Positions 4,396 to 5,735 of a stretch of 5,735 bases of DNA are shown in pieces (positions within the stretch are counted from its first letter, which is position 1; every line of letters starts with the position of its first letter). The DNA is from Gammaproteobacteria bacterium (GTDB taxonomy: Bacteria > Pseudomonadota > Gammaproteobacteria > Pseudomonadales > UBA3067). The position numbers and the translations under genes were made by a program. The DNA lies in assembly GCA_002402085.1 (NCBI GenBank), contig NVVB01000001.1, positions 31,698-37,432 on the forward strand, read 5' to 3'. The notes beneath the pieces were generated by a model. That model was not told the origin of the DNA. It was given only the letters and a program-made list of their open reading frames with translations, and ran no database searches.

Positions 4396-5735
4396 TTAAT
4401 GGCTTGGTATATCCATTAACCCTTGGTAATTATTCCAGGCCTTTTGGTGATACTGATAAATAGTGTGGCTCCCTAACCGATTGACTTCTATATTGTTTCT
4501 GTCTTTATAGAAATTCTTAGGGAAGTCAAAGGAGGAAAGTACCAATTCCGGCGTAACCCACCGACTAAAGTCAGGAAAAGACGAATACCCTTGAGATATT
4601 CGAGCTGACGGGGGCAGCCCTGTTTTTGTAGCGATCGACCAACCCCACTCCCCAAAACTCGGCACATTTTGGTGGTATTGTTCTAAGTTACTAAAGCCCG
4701 CTGCCGAAATGGTCTTCCCGATACTTATAAATGCTTTTCTAGCATGGTATGGCGACGTTGATTGCACAACAAGCACACCGTCCCCGACTAACATTTGATG
4801 AAGCCGAAAATAAAAGTTACGGCTATAAAGTTTGTTTAAATCAGGGTGGCTAGGGTCAGGTAAATCGATAATGATTACATCATACTTATTTTGTGCTTTG
4901 ATCAACCGGTCAATTTCAGTAAAGGCATCAGCCGCCACAATATCGACTCGTGGATCGGCAAAGGAATGTTCATTCAATTGGTGAAAATAACGCTGATAAG
5001 CAGGGGCCACTTCCCCCTGATTTGATCCGACAAAAAACTCAAGTAACTTTTTATCAAGGTCAATAAGGGTTACATGGTCGGGCTCCCAACGAAGCACTTC
5101 ACGCAACGCCAAGCCATCGCCTCCGCCAATAATGAGTATATTGTCCTGACGAGCGGCTGACAGCATCGCCGGAGCCACCAGCATTTCGTGATAAACATAT
5201 TCATCATTCGATGAAAATTGAAGTCGCCCATTGATGTAGAAATTATAGGTGGGCTCATCCAGTCCCGGAGTAATTCGCTCCGTTACTGCGAAGTGTTGGT
5301 AGGCGGTAGTTTCACTGTGCACGACATGATCCAAATAAAGTGTATCCGTAAGATTTTCCAACCAGGATTCACCATAGGACGCAATTAATATTATAAACCC
5401 GAAAACCAACCCGTGGCACAGCACTAGGAGATAGCGGAATTTAATCTCGTCAAAATAGCGCCACACAAACACGCCGCCTGCGATCACATTGGCAAGCGCA
5501 GTTAATGCCGCAGCCGTAGTCATTTGCAAATTAAGCATGACCAAAACCCAAATAGCCGCGCCTACGCCTGCACCGACATAATCTGCCCCGTAGATCGTAC
5601 CTGCATTATGTTTGAGATGCCGGCCGTAGATATGTTCTCTGACGCGAGCAATCAGCGGGATTTCCATACCAATGAAAAACCCAAGAACAAAACCAATCAA
5701 ATACGGGAAATAATCAAACCATAAACCGATTTCAT
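4396..5735 (-). CDS. Membrane-anchored polyamine aminopropyltransferase (spermidine synthase family), 5' end outside window
   Basis: The enzyme should transfer an aminopropyl group from decarboxylated S-adenosylmethionine to a diamine or polyamine. About 445 residues are visible. The frame continues to the window edge as EIGLWFDYFPY before a TTG at 5700, so that TTG is not the start and more N-terminal helices lie beyond. Counting from the TTG, hydrophobic segments occur at about 1-18, 40-80 and 90-110, followed by the catalytic domain. The domain shows YQHF (134-137), NGRLQFSSNDEYVYHE (157-172), the methyltransferase-like glycine loop IIGGGDGLALREVL (190-203), LIDLDKKL (212-219), AADAF (256-260) and the catalytic-site DLPDP (279-283), then LYSRNFY (291-297). 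DLPDP in place of the DSxDP of soluble SpeE is typical, as I recall, of membrane-fused members. The stop lies 112 bp before yjfI, with a strong promoter between, so it probably belongs to a separate upstream unit. Its substrate cannot be told from sequence. Confidence 0.9.
   Translation of the reverse strand, partial: EIGLWFDYFPYLIGFVLGFFIGMEIPLIARVREHIYGRHLKHNAGTIYGADYVGAGVGAAIWVLVMLNLQMTTAAALTALANVIAGGVFVWRYFDEIKFRYLLVLCHGLVFGFIILIASYGESWLENLTDTLYLDHVVHSETTAYQHFAVTERITPGLDEPTYNFYINGRLQFSSNDEYVYHEMLVAPAMLSAARQDNILIIGGGDGLALREVLRWEPDHVTLIDLDKKLLEFFVGSNQGEVAPAYQRYFHQLNEHSFADPRVDIVAADAFTEIDRLIKAQNKYDVIIIDLPDPSHPDLNKLYSRNFYFRLHQMLVGDGVLVVQSTSPYHARKAFISIGKTISAAGFSNLEQYHQNVPSFGEWGWSIATKTGLPPSARISQGYSSFPDFSRWVTPELVLSSFDFPKNFYKDRNNIEVNRLGSHTIYQYHQKAWNNYQGLMDIPSH

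Noticed and set aside
5575..5587. A near match (11 of 13) to the operator core GACATAATATGTC
   Set aside because: It lies inside the aminopropyltransferase coding region, has lost the second half-site, and its bases are explained by the protein sequence there.

Overview
The window looks like a chromosomal segment of a gammaproteobacterium, perhaps a marine or environmental one. This rests on the yjfI-yjfJ-yjfK gene order known from Escherichia coli, ordinary Shine-Dalgarno sites, and moderate G+C (judged by eye). No species can be named. All six supported genes are on the minus strand, so the biological reading order runs from high to low coordinates. No mobile element, CRISPR array, rRNA or tRNA was seen.

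Layout in reading order. (1) 5735-4396: a membrane-anchored aminopropyltransferase (spermidine synthase family), cut by the window edge so that its true N-terminus is missing. (2) 4395-4284: a 112-bp control region with a good sigma70-type promoter (TTGACA, 17 bp, TATCTT) flanked by two identical 15-bp copies of a GACATA/TATGTC palindrome, one over the -35 and one just after the predicted start of transcription. (3) 4283-969: a five-gene operon: YjfI (DUF2170), YjfJ (PspA/IM30 coiled coil), a YjfK-like acidic protein, a 111-residue protein that appears to hold two strand-helix-helix units, and a two-helix potassium channel with a cytoplasmic RCK-like domain. A 10-bp inverted repeat lies between yjfJ and yjfK and abuts the yjfK ribosome binding site. 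(4) 968-832: a likely intrinsic terminator for the operon, followed by the leader of the next gene. (5) 831-238: a stand-alone six-helix rhomboid protease. (6) 237-1: no convincing gene, but three spaced AGACAGC copies and a 6-bp-arm inverted repeat.

How the parts may work together (inference): PspA-family proteins bind stressed inner membrane, the channel moves K+ across it, and the aminopropyltransferase makes a polycation that binds acidic phospholipids and blocks many K+ channels. Their clustering suggests a membrane-integrity or ion/polyamine homeostasis module distinct from the classical pspABC-PspF system; no pspB, pspC, pspF or sigma54-type promoter is visible. The twin operators suggest a dedicated repressor. 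The small strand-helix-helix protein inside the operon is a candidate, but nothing in the sequence proves this.
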